Source of the DNA: Flavobacterium sp.
GTDB taxonomy: Bacteria > Bacteroidota > Bacteroidia > Flavobacteriales > Flavobacteriaceae
Direction: 5' to 3'
DNA length: 10,052 nucleotides
Assembly (NCBI GenBank): GCA_023253295.1
Contig: JALRGZ010000236.1
Coordinates: 1 to 10,052 of the forward strand
Position numbers and translations under genes: made by a program. The number at the start of each line of letters is the position of its first letter. Within the stretch, counting starts at the first letter, position 1. Of this stretch, positions 1 to 7,592 are shown piece after piece. The notes under the pieces are model-generated. The model was not told where the DNA came from. It was given only the letters and a program-made list of their open reading frames with translations, and searched no databases.

Positions 1-1
1 A

Positions 2-1510
2 AATGTTAATTTAGATATGAATCTTCAAACTATGGAAAGTTTTGGAGCTTCAGATGCCTGGCAATGTAATAATATTGGAAACAATTGGCCTGCTGAGAAA
101 AAAAATGCAATTGCTGATTTATTGTTTAGCCAAGAAGTTGATGCTGATGGTAATCCAAAAGGGATAGGCTTATCATTATGGCGTTTTAATCTGGGAGCAG
201 GAAGTACTGAACAAGGTAGTGCCAGTGATATTACTGATGAATGGAGACGTACCGAGTGTTTTACAACAGATGGAGTAACTTATGATATGAGTAAACAGGC
301 AGGTCAGGTATGGTTTATGAAAGCGGCTAAAGATCGTGGTGTCGATAAATTATTAGCTTTTACAAATAGTGCGCCTGTTTATTTAACTCAAAATGGAAAA
401 GCACATGCCAGTATCAATACTTTTTATAATTTAAAAGATGGTAAAATGCCTGAATTAGCTGATTTTTGGGTAAATGCTATTGATAAATTGAGTTCGGTTC
501 ATAATTTAACAATTGATTACATCAGCCCTTTTAATGAGCCACAATATGAATGGGATGGAAGTGGGCAGGAAGGTTCTCCGGCTTCTAATGCTAATATTTA
601 TAGTTTTGTAAATACCTTGGCTCCTAAATTAGAAGATAAGGGATTAACATCACAAATTGTTGTAGGTGAAGCAGGTGCTTTTGAACCTTTATACAAAACA
701 GTAAGTGGAAAAGAAAATAGATCTAATCAGATGGATTATTTCTTTGCTCCTAATTCGACAAAAAATATTGCAGGATTGAGTAACGTTAAGAAAACTATTT
801 CGGGGCATAGTTATTGGCAAGCTTGGCCACTAAGCGAATTAATTTCTTCCAGACAATTATTAGCAAATAGGGCTAATACTATCCCTGGTTTAAGTGTTTG
901 GGCTTCAGAATATTCAATTTTAGAAAGTCCAGGTGCATCAGAAATTCCAGGAGGTAATGGGCATGGAAGAGATTTAGGAATTCAGACAGCTCTATGGGTT
1001 GCCCGAATTATTAGTACAGATATTTCAATTGGAGGAGTTACCTCATGGCAATGGTGGACAGCTGTTAGCCGTGGTGATTATAAAGACGGATTAGTATATG
1101 TTGACAATGGAGTAACTAATGGAGCCGGAGATGAAAATTATTGTAAATATGACGGTTATGTTAGAGATTCTAAGACTTTGTGGGCTTTAGGTAATTTTTC
1201 ATTCTTTATTAAACCAGGCATGCAAAGAGTACAAATACCTAATTTTGATAATGCAGCCGCTACAACTGACGTAATGGTAACCGCTTATAAAGATGAAGTA
1301 GCTAAAAAAATTGTAATTGTAGCTGTTAATATCAGCGATAATGCTAAAACATATAGTTTGAATCTTTCAGGAGGAACACTTACAAACAATACATTAACTC
1401 CTTATATAACTTCAGCTACGATGAGTTTGAAAAAAGGAAGTGATGTTACAGCAACTAATTTTGAAATTCCAGCAAGAGCTGTTGTTTCATATGTAGGGAA
1501 TTACAATTAA
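2..1510 (+). CDS. GH30 endo-beta-1,6-galactanase-like glycoside hydrolase, 5'-truncated
   Basis: A retaining glycoside hydrolase of family GH30, probably an endo-beta-1,6-galactanase acting on side chains of type II arabinogalactan. The frame is open from base 2, and the first ATG (base 17) falls inside the conserved first strand before ESFGASDAW, so the true start and the signal peptide lie outside the window. Residue numbers here count from that internal Met. GIGLSLWRFNLGAGS (about 50-63) and DEWRRTECF are typical of the Trichoderma 6-galactanase-like branch. The proposed acid/base is Glu174 in SPFNEP and the nucleophile is Glu298 in VWASEYS, each ending a barrel strand. GHSYW (263-267) and SWQWWTA are other conserved pocket segments. 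The last 85 or so residues form the C-terminal beta-sandwich usual in GH30. No type IX secretion sorting domain is present. Family is secure; substrate is inferred from family resemblance and the neighbouring enzymes. Confidence 0.85.
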   Translation, partial: NVNLDMNLQTMESFGASDAWQCNNIGNNWPAEKKNAIADLLFSQEVDADGNPKGIGLSLWRFNLGAGSTEQGSASDITDEWRRTECFTTDGVTYDMSKQAGQVWFMKAAKDRGVDKLLAFTNSAPVYLTQNGKAHASINTFYNLKDGKMPELADFWVNAIDKLSSVHNLTIDYISPFNEPQYEWDGSGQEGSPASNANIYSFVNTLAPKLEDKGLTSQIVVGEAGAFEPLYKTVSGKENRSNQMDYFFAPNSTKNIAGLSNVKKTISGHSYWQAWPLSELISSRQLLANRANTIPGLSVWASEYSILESPGASEIPGGNGHGRDLGIQTALWVARIISTDISIGGVTSWQWWTAVSRGDYKDGLVYVDNGVTNGAGDENYCKYDGYVRDSKTLWALGNFSFFIKPGMQRVQIPNFDNAAATTDVMVTAYKDEVAKKIVIVAVNISDNAKTYSLNLSGGTLTNNTLTPYITSATMSLKKGSDVTATNFEIPARAVVSYVGNYN

Positions 1511-1512
1511 AA

Positions 1513-1544
1513 ACAAATTATTAGTTCTTAATTTACGAATTTGT
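1513..1544 (+). terminator. weak AT-rich inverted repeat after the GH30 gene
   Basis: ACAAATT (1513-1519) and AATTTGT (1538-1544) are a perfect 7-bp inverted repeat starting 3 bases after the GH30 stop codon. A smaller AAATTA/TAATTT pair is nested within it. The stem is almost entirely A-T and the loop is long, and CCCTC rather than a T-run follows. It could be a weak 3'-end hairpin or chance in AT-rich DNA. Confidence 0.2.
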
Positions 1545-1607
1545 CCCTCTTAGTTATAATTTTTAAATTATTTCTTTGCTTTTATAGCAAATTGATTTTA
1601 AAGTTCC

Positions 1608-1631
1608 TAAAATGGAATGATTCTCATTTTA
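1608..1631 (+). repeat. imperfect hairpin in the leader of the GH2 gene
   Basis: TAAAATGGAAT (1608-1618) can pair with ATTCTCATTTTA (1620-1631) with a single bulged T at 1624, leaving only G1619 unpaired at the turn. In RNA the turn would need to open a few pairs. The dyad ends 16 bases before the GH2 start codon. It may be an operator or a leader structure. The rest of the 137-base gap upstream (1511-1647) shows no convincing promoter: the best candidate, TTTCTTTG at 1571-1578, misses one base of TAnnTTTG and has no well-spaced TTG. Confidence 0.35.
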
Positions 1632-1647
1632 TTTAAAAAATTAATTT

Positions 1648-4080
1648 ATGTTAAAAACAAAAAAAATATTTTTAGCAATTCTTTCATGTTCATATATGTC
1701 TGTTTTTAGTCAGATAGGATTTGGAGATGCGCAAAAAATTAATAGTCATTGGAAATTTATTTTGCAAGACAAACAGGATTTTCATAAAGCTGTTTATGAT
1801 GATAGTAAATGGCAAAAAATTGCACTTCCTCATGATTGGAGCATTAAAGGACAATTAAGTCCTACTTTAGCTAGTGCTACCGGTTTTTTACCGGGAGGAA
1901 TTGCCTGGTATAGAAAAACAATGGAAATTCCTTCTGCAAAAAAAGGTCAAAAAGTATATTTCTATTTTGAAGGAGTGTATAACAGAAGTGAAGTTTTTAT
2001 AAACGGACATTCTTTAGGAAAACGTCCTAATGGATACATTTCTTTTGCTTATGATGCCACTCCTTTTGTTAAATACGGAGCTGAAAACACGATTGCTGTT
2101 CGTGTAGATCATAGTCAAAGTGCCGATTCTCGTTGGTACACTGGATCAGGGATTTATAGAGATGTTTGGGTGGTTTATGCTAATCCGATACATATAGCAC
2201 AATGGGGTGTTTATGCATATCCAGAAGTAAATAAAAAGACTGGAATATTAAATGTAGAAGTTGATGTTGAAAATGGAATTTCAGAAAAATCAAATGTAAC
2301 AGTCTTAAATGAACTGATTGCAAAAGATGGTAAAGTAGTAGCAAAAAGTTCTAATATAGTTGTAATTTCTGCTCATCAATCGGCTAAAGTTGCCACAAAG
2401 CTAAAAGTAAATAATCCTAAATTATGGGATTTGGAGCATCCTAATTTGTACCAATTAAAAACGACAGTGTTAAAAAATGGTCAACCAATAGATGTTTCAT
2501 TAACTCAAACAGGTTTCCGTAGTTTTACTTTTGATGCTAATAAAGGATTTGCTTTAAATGGCAAATGGATGAAAGTAAAAGGTGTTTGTTTACATCATGA
2601 TGCCGGAGTATTAGGATCTGCAGTTCCTCGTGAAGTTTGGGAAGGAAGATTGAAAACGCTTAAAGAAATCGGTGTAAATGCAATTAGAACAAGTCACAAT
2701 CCACAGGCACCTGATTTTTATGAATTATGTGATCAGTTAGGATTATTGGTTTTAAACGAAGCTTATGACGAATGGGAATTTCCTAAGCGCAAATGGTTAG
2801 AAGGATGGAATCAAGGAACACCTGGTTTCGAAGGTTCGTATGATATTTTTGCTGATTGGGCTGAAAAAGATTTAGAAGATTTTGTACGTCGTGATCGAAA
2901 TCATCTTTCTGTTTTTGCATGGAGTATAGGTAATGAAGTAGATTATCCAAATGATCCTTATTCGCACCCTGTTCTTGACGGAGGAGGAGATACAGGTTTC
3001 TCTCAGGCTGCTTACGGAGGATATAAAAAAGACGCTCCGGACGCGATGCGTTTAGGAGCCATTGCAAAACGTTTAGTAGCTGCTGTTAAAAAATATGATA
3101 AATCCCGACCAACAACTGCAGGTTTAGCAGGTGTAGCAATGTCAAATGAAACTGAATATCCGGGTGCATTAGATATTACAGGATATAATTATACGGAAAG
3201 TAAATACCAATCTGATCATAAAAAATATCCAAAACGTGTCATTTTTGGTAGCGAAAACCGTCATGATTATGAGGCTTGGTTAGCAGTAAAAAACAACCAG
3301 CATATTTTCGGTCAGTTTTTATGGACTGGAATTGATTATTTAGGTGAATCAGGTCGTTGGCCATCAAGAGGATTTTATTCTGGATTAGTTGATTTTTCTG
3401 GAATAATCAAACCTAGAGGTTATTTCCGTCAGTCACTTTGGTCAGAAAAACCAATGATTTATATTGGAACTTATAGTCTAAACGATTGGAATAGAAAAGA
3501 ACTTTCAATGGATGCCTGGGCTTCATGGAATTATAACGATGACCAAATGATAAGAGTGGTATGTTATACTAATGCTGCTAAGGCTCGTTTGGAATTAGAC
3601 GGTAAAGTTGTAGGTGAAGTGAAAGACTATGATCAGGAAACAGGTATTATTGCTTGGGATGTTCCTTTTGAAGCAGGTAAATTAGAAGCTGTAGGTTTAA
3701 ATAAAGATGGAAAAGAAGTAAGTCGTTATTCAATTAACAGTTCGAAACAACCTTATGCTATAACTGTAAAAAGCGCAGACAAGACTATCAAAAATGATAA
3801 AGGTGTTGCCGAAATCATGTTGCAGCTTGTAGATGAAAATGGAATTCCTGTATTTATTTCAGATAATGAAATTACTTGTAAAGTGAGTAAATCAGGAAAT
3901 TTATTAGGATTAGAAGCAGGAAATAACAGCGATATGACTGATTATACGGATAATGTACAACGTGTTTTTCACGGACATATTTTAGTTTATGTTCAGGCTA
4001 ACGGAACTAAAGAGCCCATTAAAGTTGAGTTTAGTAGTCCATGGTTAAAAAGTACTGAAGTTACTATTAATGTTGAATAG
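1648..4080 (+). CDS. GH2 beta-galactosidase-like enzyme with DUF4982
   Basis: A secreted, retaining GH2 exo-hydrolase of 810 residues, most likely a beta-galactosidase working in the periplasm on galacto-oligosaccharides released by the upstream GH30. Domains in order: signal peptide (1-21, cleavage expected at VFS/Q), GH2 sugar-binding jelly roll (about 30-180, with LPHDW, WYRK and GSGIYRDVW), Ig-like domain (about 185-290), TIM barrel (about 295-585), DUF4982 (about 605-690) and a C-terminal Ig-like domain (about 700-810). The acid/base is Glu430 in AWSIGNE and the nucleophile is Glu536 in FGSEN. FLWTGIDYLGE (557-567) is the conserved substrate-pocket stretch. IRTSHNP is also standard for the family. 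The Asn-x-Lys motif by which GH2 beta-glucuronidases bind the carboxylate was not found, which favours a galactosidase. A cysteine at residue 14 gives a poor lipobox (ILSC), so lipoprotein anchoring is possible but unlikely. Confidence 0.9.
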   Translation: MLKTKKIFLAILSCSYMSVFSQIGFGDAQKINSHWKFILQDKQDFHKAVYDDSKWQKIALPHDWSIKGQLSPTLASATGFLPGGIAWYRKTMEIPSAKKGQKVYFYFEGVYNRSEVFINGHSLGKRPNGYISFAYDATPFVKYGAENTIAVRVDHSQSADSRWYTGSGIYRDVWVVYANPIHIAQWGVYAYPEVNKKTGILNVEVDVENGISEKSNVTVLNELIAKDGKVVAKSSNIVVISAHQSAKVATKLKVNNPKLWDLEHPNLYQLKTTVLKNGQPIDVSLTQTGFRSFTFDANKGFALNGKWMKVKGVCLHHDAGVLGSAVPREVWEGRLKTLKEIGVNAIRTSHNPQAPDFYELCDQLGLLVLNEAYDEWEFPKRKWLEGWNQGTPGFEGSYDIFADWAEKDLEDFVRRDRNHLSVFAWSIGNEVDYPNDPYSHPVLDGGGDTGFSQAAYGGYKKDAPDAMRLGAIAKRLVAAVKKYDKSRPTTAGLAGVAMSNETEYPGALDITGYNYTESKYQSDHKKYPKRVIFGSENRHDYEAWLAVKNNQHIFGQFLWTGIDYLGESGRWPSRGFYSGLVDFSGIIKPRGYFRQSLWSEKPMIYIGTYSLNDWNRKELSMDAWASWNYNDDQMIRVVCYTNAAKARLELDGKVVGEVKDYDQETGIIAWDVPFEAGKLEAVGLNKDGKEVSRYSINSSKQPYAITVKSADKTIKNDKGVAEIMLQLVDENGIPVFISDNEITCKVSKSGNLLGLEAGNNSDMTDYTDNVQRVFHGHILVYVQANGTKEPIKVEFSSPWLKSTEVTINVE

Positions 4081-4113
4081 GAACGTTTTAGAATATAATA
4101 AATTTAGTAGATA

Positions 4114-4145
4114 CTTAGCTGTCCATTTTTTAATGGGCAGCTAAG
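4114..4145 (+). terminator. 14-bp stem hairpin after the GH2 gene
   Basis: CTTAGCTGTCCATT (4114-4127) pairs over its full length with AATGGGCAGCTAAG (4132-4145), with one G-U pair and a TTTT loop. It starts 33 bases after the GH2 stop. The run after the stem (CTGTTTATAG) is only partly T-rich, so termination may be incomplete, or the hairpin may instead protect a 3' end. It is placed to separate expression of the GH2 gene from the GH27-GH43 pair. Confidence 0.65.
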
Positions 4146-4150
4146 CTGTT

Positions 4151-4175
4151 TATAGTAAAAATAAACTTTACTATA
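4151..4175. promoter_or_regulatory. candidate operator: perfect 9-bp dyad overlapping the GH27 promoter
   Basis: TATAGTAAA (4151-4159) and TTTACTATA (4167-4175) are perfect inverted repeats separated by 7 bases. The right arm overlaps the first four bases of the promoter-like box at 4172-4179, so a bound protein could block RNA polymerase. The low G+C content raises the chance of coincidence, but a perfect 9-bp dyad at this position is a good operator candidate. It could also form a weak hairpin behind the preceding terminator. Confidence 0.45.
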
Positions 4176-4179
4176 TTTG
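4172..4179 (+). promoter_or_regulatory. Bacteroidota-type -7 box for the GH27-GH43 unit
   Basis: TATATTTG matches the phylum's -7 consensus TAnnTTTG in every defined position and lies 32 bases before the GH27 start codon, which suits a short leader. The -33 TTG is not clearly present; CTGTT at 4146-4150 is the nearest match. Weak basal activity with activator or repressor control would fit. Confidence 0.5.
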
Positions 4180-4211
4180 AAGTGTACTATTAACACATAT
4201 AAAAACCAAAA

Positions 4212-5564
4212 ATGAAAATTAGAAATCAAATTGCTCTTACATTAGGAATTGTTTTATTATCAATTACGTCTAAAGCTCAATCAACAGATTTTAAACAATG
4301 GGCTCAAACACCTCCAATGGGATGGAATAGCTGGGATTGTTACGGTCCTACTGTTGAAGAACATGAAGTGAAGGCTAATGCCGATTATATGGTCAAAAAC
4401 CTGAAAAAATATGGTTGGGAGTATATTGTTGTTGATATCAGATGGTTTGTTGAAAATGATAAAGCAGGAGGATATAATCAAAAAGATCCTCGTTATGTAA
4501 TGGATCAATATGGTAGATATTTACCAGCATTAAACCGATTTCCTTCAGCAAAAGAAGGTCAGGGTTTTAAACCTTTAGCTGATTATATTCATAAAAAAGG
4601 ATTGAAATTCGGGATTCATATCATGCGCGGTGTTCCAAAAAAAGCAGTTGAAGAAAAATTACCAATTAAAGGAGCTAACGGAATTACTGCCGATCAAATT
4701 TATACTACAGCCTTACAATGCCAATGGTTAAAAGACAATTATACTATCGTTGCTGATAAACCGGGTGCTCAGGAATATTATGATTCCTTATTCGAATTGT
4801 ATGCGCAATGGGGAGTAGATTTTATCAAAATTGATGATTTGTCAAGACCGTACCATGAAGGTGAGATTAACCTAATCAGAAAGGCAATTGATAAATGCGG
4901 ACGAAAAATTGTTTTAAGTACTTCACCAGGAGAAACGCCAATTTCGGCAGCAGCTCACGTAAGTTCACATGCTAATATGTGGCGTATGGTTGATGATGTT
5001 TGGGATACTTGGCCTCACATTACTCATTTAATGGATGTAGCTCAAAAATGGTATCCATACATTGCGCCGGGAACCTGGCCTGATTGCGATATGATTCCTT
5101 TGGGAAGAATTTCGGTAAGAGGGGAACGCGGTGAGGACAGAATGTCTCGTTTAACCAAGGACGAACAATATACTTTGATAACATTTTTCAATATTTTTAA
5201 ATCACCCTTATTTTTTGGAGGGGATTTACCCAGTAATGACGCCTTTACTTTATCATTATTGACCAATAAAGAAGTGGTAAAAATGCAACGTGAAAGTACC
5301 GATGTTAAGCAACTTTTCCAAAAGGATGGTAAAGTAGCAGTAACTTCAAGAAATCCTAAAGATGGAAGTGTTTACCTGGCTTTGTTTAATATTTCAGATA
5401 GGGATGGTGAAAAAGTAGCAGTAAAATTATCCGATTTTGGAATTAAAAATGCGGATGTGACTAATCTGTGGACAGGAAAAAAACTTGGAATAATTAATGA
5501 TGAAGTAGCTGTGGTTTTAAAAGCACACGCTTCGGTTCTTTATAAATTAAAATTAAAAAAATAG
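4212..5564 (+). CDS. GH27 alpha-galactosidase / beta-L-arabinopyranosidase-like enzyme
   Basis: A secreted retaining exo-hydrolase of 450 residues. Signal peptide 1-22 (cleavage SKA/Q), GH27 (beta/alpha)8 barrel from about 33 to 345 opening with TPPMGWNSWD, then a C-terminal beta-sandwich. The nucleophile should be Asp208 in FIKIDD and the acid/base Asp262 in WRMVDDVWD. In ordinary alpha-galactosidases the second strand carries a Asp-Asp pair (LDDCW) that holds the galactose; here it reads VVDIRW, so the second Asp is Ile76. An Ile or Glu at that place is, from memory, what distinguishes GH27 beta-L-arabinopyranosidases, which act on arabinogalactan. The stretch 135-185 also departs from the textbook alpha-galactosidase pattern. 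Product annotation should stay at GH27 with either activity possible. The stop codon overlaps the start of the following GH43 gene. Confidence 0.88.
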   Translation: MKIRNQIALTLGIVLLSITSKAQSTDFKQWAQTPPMGWNSWDCYGPTVEEHEVKANADYMVKNLKKYGWEYIVVDIRWFVENDKAGGYNQKDPRYVMDQYGRYLPALNRFPSAKEGQGFKPLADYIHKKGLKFGIHIMRGVPKKAVEEKLPIKGANGITADQIYTTALQCQWLKDNYTIVADKPGAQEYYDSLFELYAQWGVDFIKIDDLSRPYHEGEINLIRKAIDKCGRKIVLSTSPGETPISAAAHVSSHANMWRMVDDVWDTWPHITHLMDVAQKWYPYIAPGTWPDCDMIPLGRISVRGERGEDRMSRLTKDEQYTLITFFNIFKSPLFFGGDLPSNDAFTLSLLTNKEVVKMQRESTDVKQLFQKDGKVAVTSRNPKDGSVYLALFNISDRDGEKVAVKLSDFGIKNADVTNLWTGKKLGIINDEVAVVLKAHASVLYKLKLKK

Positions 5565-7501
5565 TGAAAAAGTTACAATACAGTTTAGCATTATTGGTAA
5601 TGCTGGTTCAATTTTTACAGGCACAGGATACTAAGGGAGTTCCTCCTGTTGTAGCCGAGAAAGATTTATCGGCTTATTTATTTGTGTATTTTACAGGAAA
5701 TAGTGTTGAAGAAGAGGCAGTTCGATATGCCATTAGTCCTGATGGCTATCATTATTATCATTTAAATGACAACAAACCGGTTATTGATAGTAAATTAATC
5801 AGTTCTACAGGAGGAGTTCGTGATCCACATATTTTGAGAGGCGAAGACGGCAAAACCTTTTATATGGTTTTGACTGATATGACTTCTCATAAAGGTTGGG
5901 ATTCTAATCGCGCGATGGTGTTACTAAAAAGTACTGATTTAGTAAATTGGAAAAGTAGTGTAGTAAATATCCAAACCACTTTTTCAGGAAATGAAAATTT
6001 GAAGAGAGTTTGGGCACCACAAACTATTTATGATGCAAAAGCGGGTAAATACATGATATATTTCAGTATGCAGCATGCGGGAGGTCCAGATATTATTTAC
6101 TATGCTTATGCCAATAAGGATTTTACAGCTTTAGAATCGGAGCCAAAAGTGTTATTTGTGCCAAAGTCTAAAAATGCTTGTATTGATGGGGATATTATTG
6201 AAAAAGATGGTGTTTATCACCTTTTTTATAAAACAGAAACGAATACTCCGGGTATAAAAGTAGCCACAACAACCGACTTAACTTCTGGTATCTGGACAGA
6301 AAATGATAATTATTTGCAACAAACAAAAGAGGCTGTTGAAGGAGCAAGTGTGTTTAAACTGAATCATTCTGACGAATATATATTGATGTACGATATGTAC
6401 ATGAAAGGAAAATATCAATTTACTAAAACCAAAGATTTGGAACATTTTACAGTAATTGATAATGATATTTCAATGGATTTTCATCCACGTCACGGAACTA
6501 TTTTACCTATCACACGTTCTGAATTAAAACGATTAATTGCTAAATGGGGTAAACCTGCGGCATATCCTCAAATCAATAATAATCCAGTTTTAGAGGGATT
6601 TTATGCTGATCCGGAAGTTTTATATTCGAATAAAACCAAGAAATATTATATCTATCCTACGAGTGATGGATTTGATGGATGGTCAGGCTATTATTTTAAA
6701 ACTTTTTCATCGGATAATTTAGTCGATTGGAAAGATGAAGGAATTATTATAGATCTTAAAAAAGACGTTTCTTGGGCCAATAGAAATGCTTGGGCTCCAT
6801 GTATTGTTGAGAAAAAAATAAAGGGGAAATACAAATACTTCTACTATTTTACTGCTGCTCAAAAAATAGGAGTAGCGGTGTCAGATAATCCTACAGGACC
6901 TTTTAAAGATAGCGGAAAAGCTTTAGTTAGTTCCAGACCGGAAGGTGTCAATGGAGGACAGGAAATTGATCCGGATGTTTTTACAGACCCAAAAACAGGA
7001 AAATCGTATTTATATTGGGGGAATGGTTATATGGCTGTAGCCGAATTGAATAAAGATATGGTTTCTTTAAAAGAAGGAAGTACGAAAATTATAAAGGTTG
7101 ATAATACTTTTAGAGAAGGTACTTATGTTATTTATAGAAATGGAAATTATTATTTCCTATGGAGTGAGGATGATACCAGAAGCCCTAATTATAAAGTGCG
7201 TTACGGAATATCAAAATCGCCTGTAGGACCTATTGAAATTCCTAAAAACAACATTGTAATTCAAGGAAATAAAGAACAGGGAATCTATGCTACAGGACAT
7301 AATTCAGTTGTTAAAACTCTTAATAAAGATGAGTGGTATATTGTTTATCATCGTTTTCCATATCCTAATGGAATAAATATGGGAGATTCAGCAGGTTTTC
7401 ATCGTGAGGTATGTATTGATAAGTTGGAATTTAATACAGATGGAACAATAAAACAAGTTGTACCAACCCATCAAGGAGTCAATCCTGTTCAAGCAAAATA
7501 A
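5564..7501 (+). CDS. tandem two-module GH43 glycoside hydrolase
   Basis: A secreted inverting hydrolase of 645 residues with two GH43 five-bladed propellers, probably an alpha-L-arabinofuranosidase or related exo-enzyme trimming arabinogalactan side chains. Signal peptide 1-20 (cleavage LQA/Q). Module 1 spans about 35-315: base Asp87 in VRDPH, pKa modulator Asp208 in CIDGD, acid Glu259 in VEGAS. Module 2 spans about 338-635: Asp349 in YADPE, Asp469 in EIDPD, Glu518 in FREGT. All three catalytic positions are therefore present in both modules. The start is GTG at 5564, sharing its G with the TAG stop of the GH27 gene. The next in-frame Met (residue 13) would destroy the signal peptide, so GTG is preferred, and expression should be coupled to GH27. 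Which module has which specificity cannot be read from the sequence. Confidence 0.88.
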   Translation: MKKLQYSLALLVMLVQFLQAQDTKGVPPVVAEKDLSAYLFVYFTGNSVEEEAVRYAISPDGYHYYHLNDNKPVIDSKLISSTGGVRDPHILRGEDGKTFYMVLTDMTSHKGWDSNRAMVLLKSTDLVNWKSSVVNIQTTFSGNENLKRVWAPQTIYDAKAGKYMIYFSMQHAGGPDIIYYAYANKDFTALESEPKVLFVPKSKNACIDGDIIEKDGVYHLFYKTETNTPGIKVATTTDLTSGIWTENDNYLQQTKEAVEGASVFKLNHSDEYILMYDMYMKGKYQFTKTKDLEHFTVIDNDISMDFHPRHGTILPITRSELKRLIAKWGKPAAYPQINNNPVLEGFYADPEVLYSNKTKKYYIYPTSDGFDGWSGYYFKTFSSDNLVDWKDEGIIIDLKKDVSWANRNAWAPCIVEKKIKGKYKYFYYFTAAQKIGVAVSDNPTGPFKDSGKALVSSRPEGVNGGQEIDPDVFTDPKTGKSYLYWGNGYMAVAELNKDMVSLKEGSTKIIKVDNTFREGTYVIYRNGNYYFLWSEDDTRSPNYKVRYGISKSPVGPIEIPKNNIVIQGNKEQGIYATGHNSVVKTLNKDEWYIVYHRFPYPNGINMGDSAGFHREVCIDKLEFNTDGTIKQVVPTHQGVNPVQAK

Positions 7502-7508
7502 AAGATTA

Positions 7509-7542
7509 GACAAAAGTACGCCCTAGTATTTTTGTCTTTTTT
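7509..7542 (+). terminator. intrinsic terminator after the GH43 gene
   Basis: GACAAAAGTAC (7509-7519) pairs with GTATTTTTGTC (7526-7536) over 11 bp with one G-U pair and a 6-base loop (GCCCTA). Six T residues follow directly. It starts 8 bases after the GH43 stop codon, so it likely ends the GH27-GH43 transcript. Confidence 0.8.
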
Positions 7543-7571
7543 GTTTATTGAAGTATAACCTAATTCATTCT

Positions 7572-7587
7572 TTTAACCATTTAACCA
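7572..7587 (+). repeat. tandem 8-mer in the leader of the DUF2264 gene
   Basis: TTTAACCA occurs twice head to tail, ending 5 bases before the ATG at 7593. The stretch lies where a ribosome would bind and no Shine-Dalgarno sequence is visible. It may be a leader element or coincidence. Confidence 0.4.
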
Positions 7588-7592
7588 TCAAC

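Noticed and set aside
17..19. ATG at base 17 as the true start of the GH30 protein
   Set aside because: The frame is open to the window edge, and the Met sits directly in the conserved first barrel segment with no signal peptide before it; the gene is cut by the window.
1661..1689. Lipoprotein signal in the GH2 protein (cysteine at residue 14)
   Set aside because: The preceding residues (ILS) do not fit the lipobox well and the hydrophobic stretch before the Cys is short; an ordinary signal peptidase I site follows at VFS/Q.
2783..3067. Minus-strand open frame inside the GH2 gene
   Set aside because: It lies wholly opposite the GH2 catalytic barrel, has no recognisable protein features and is a shadow of the coding strand.
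5330..5424. Repeated AAAGTAGCAGTAA within the GH27 gene
   Set aside because: Both copies encode Lys-Val-Ala-Val in the C-terminal beta-domain; this is common codon use in an AT-rich genome, not a meaningful repeat.
7527..7534. TATTTTTG as a -7 promoter box for the DUF2264 gene
   Set aside because: It lies inside the right arm of the terminator stem and has no TTG at suitable spacing upstream, so the match to TAnnTTTG is probably chance.
7548..7592. TTG at 7548 as the start of the DUF2264 protein
   Set aside because: It would add 15 residues before a perfect signal peptide start and would begin just after the terminator T-run; the ATG at 7593 is much better.
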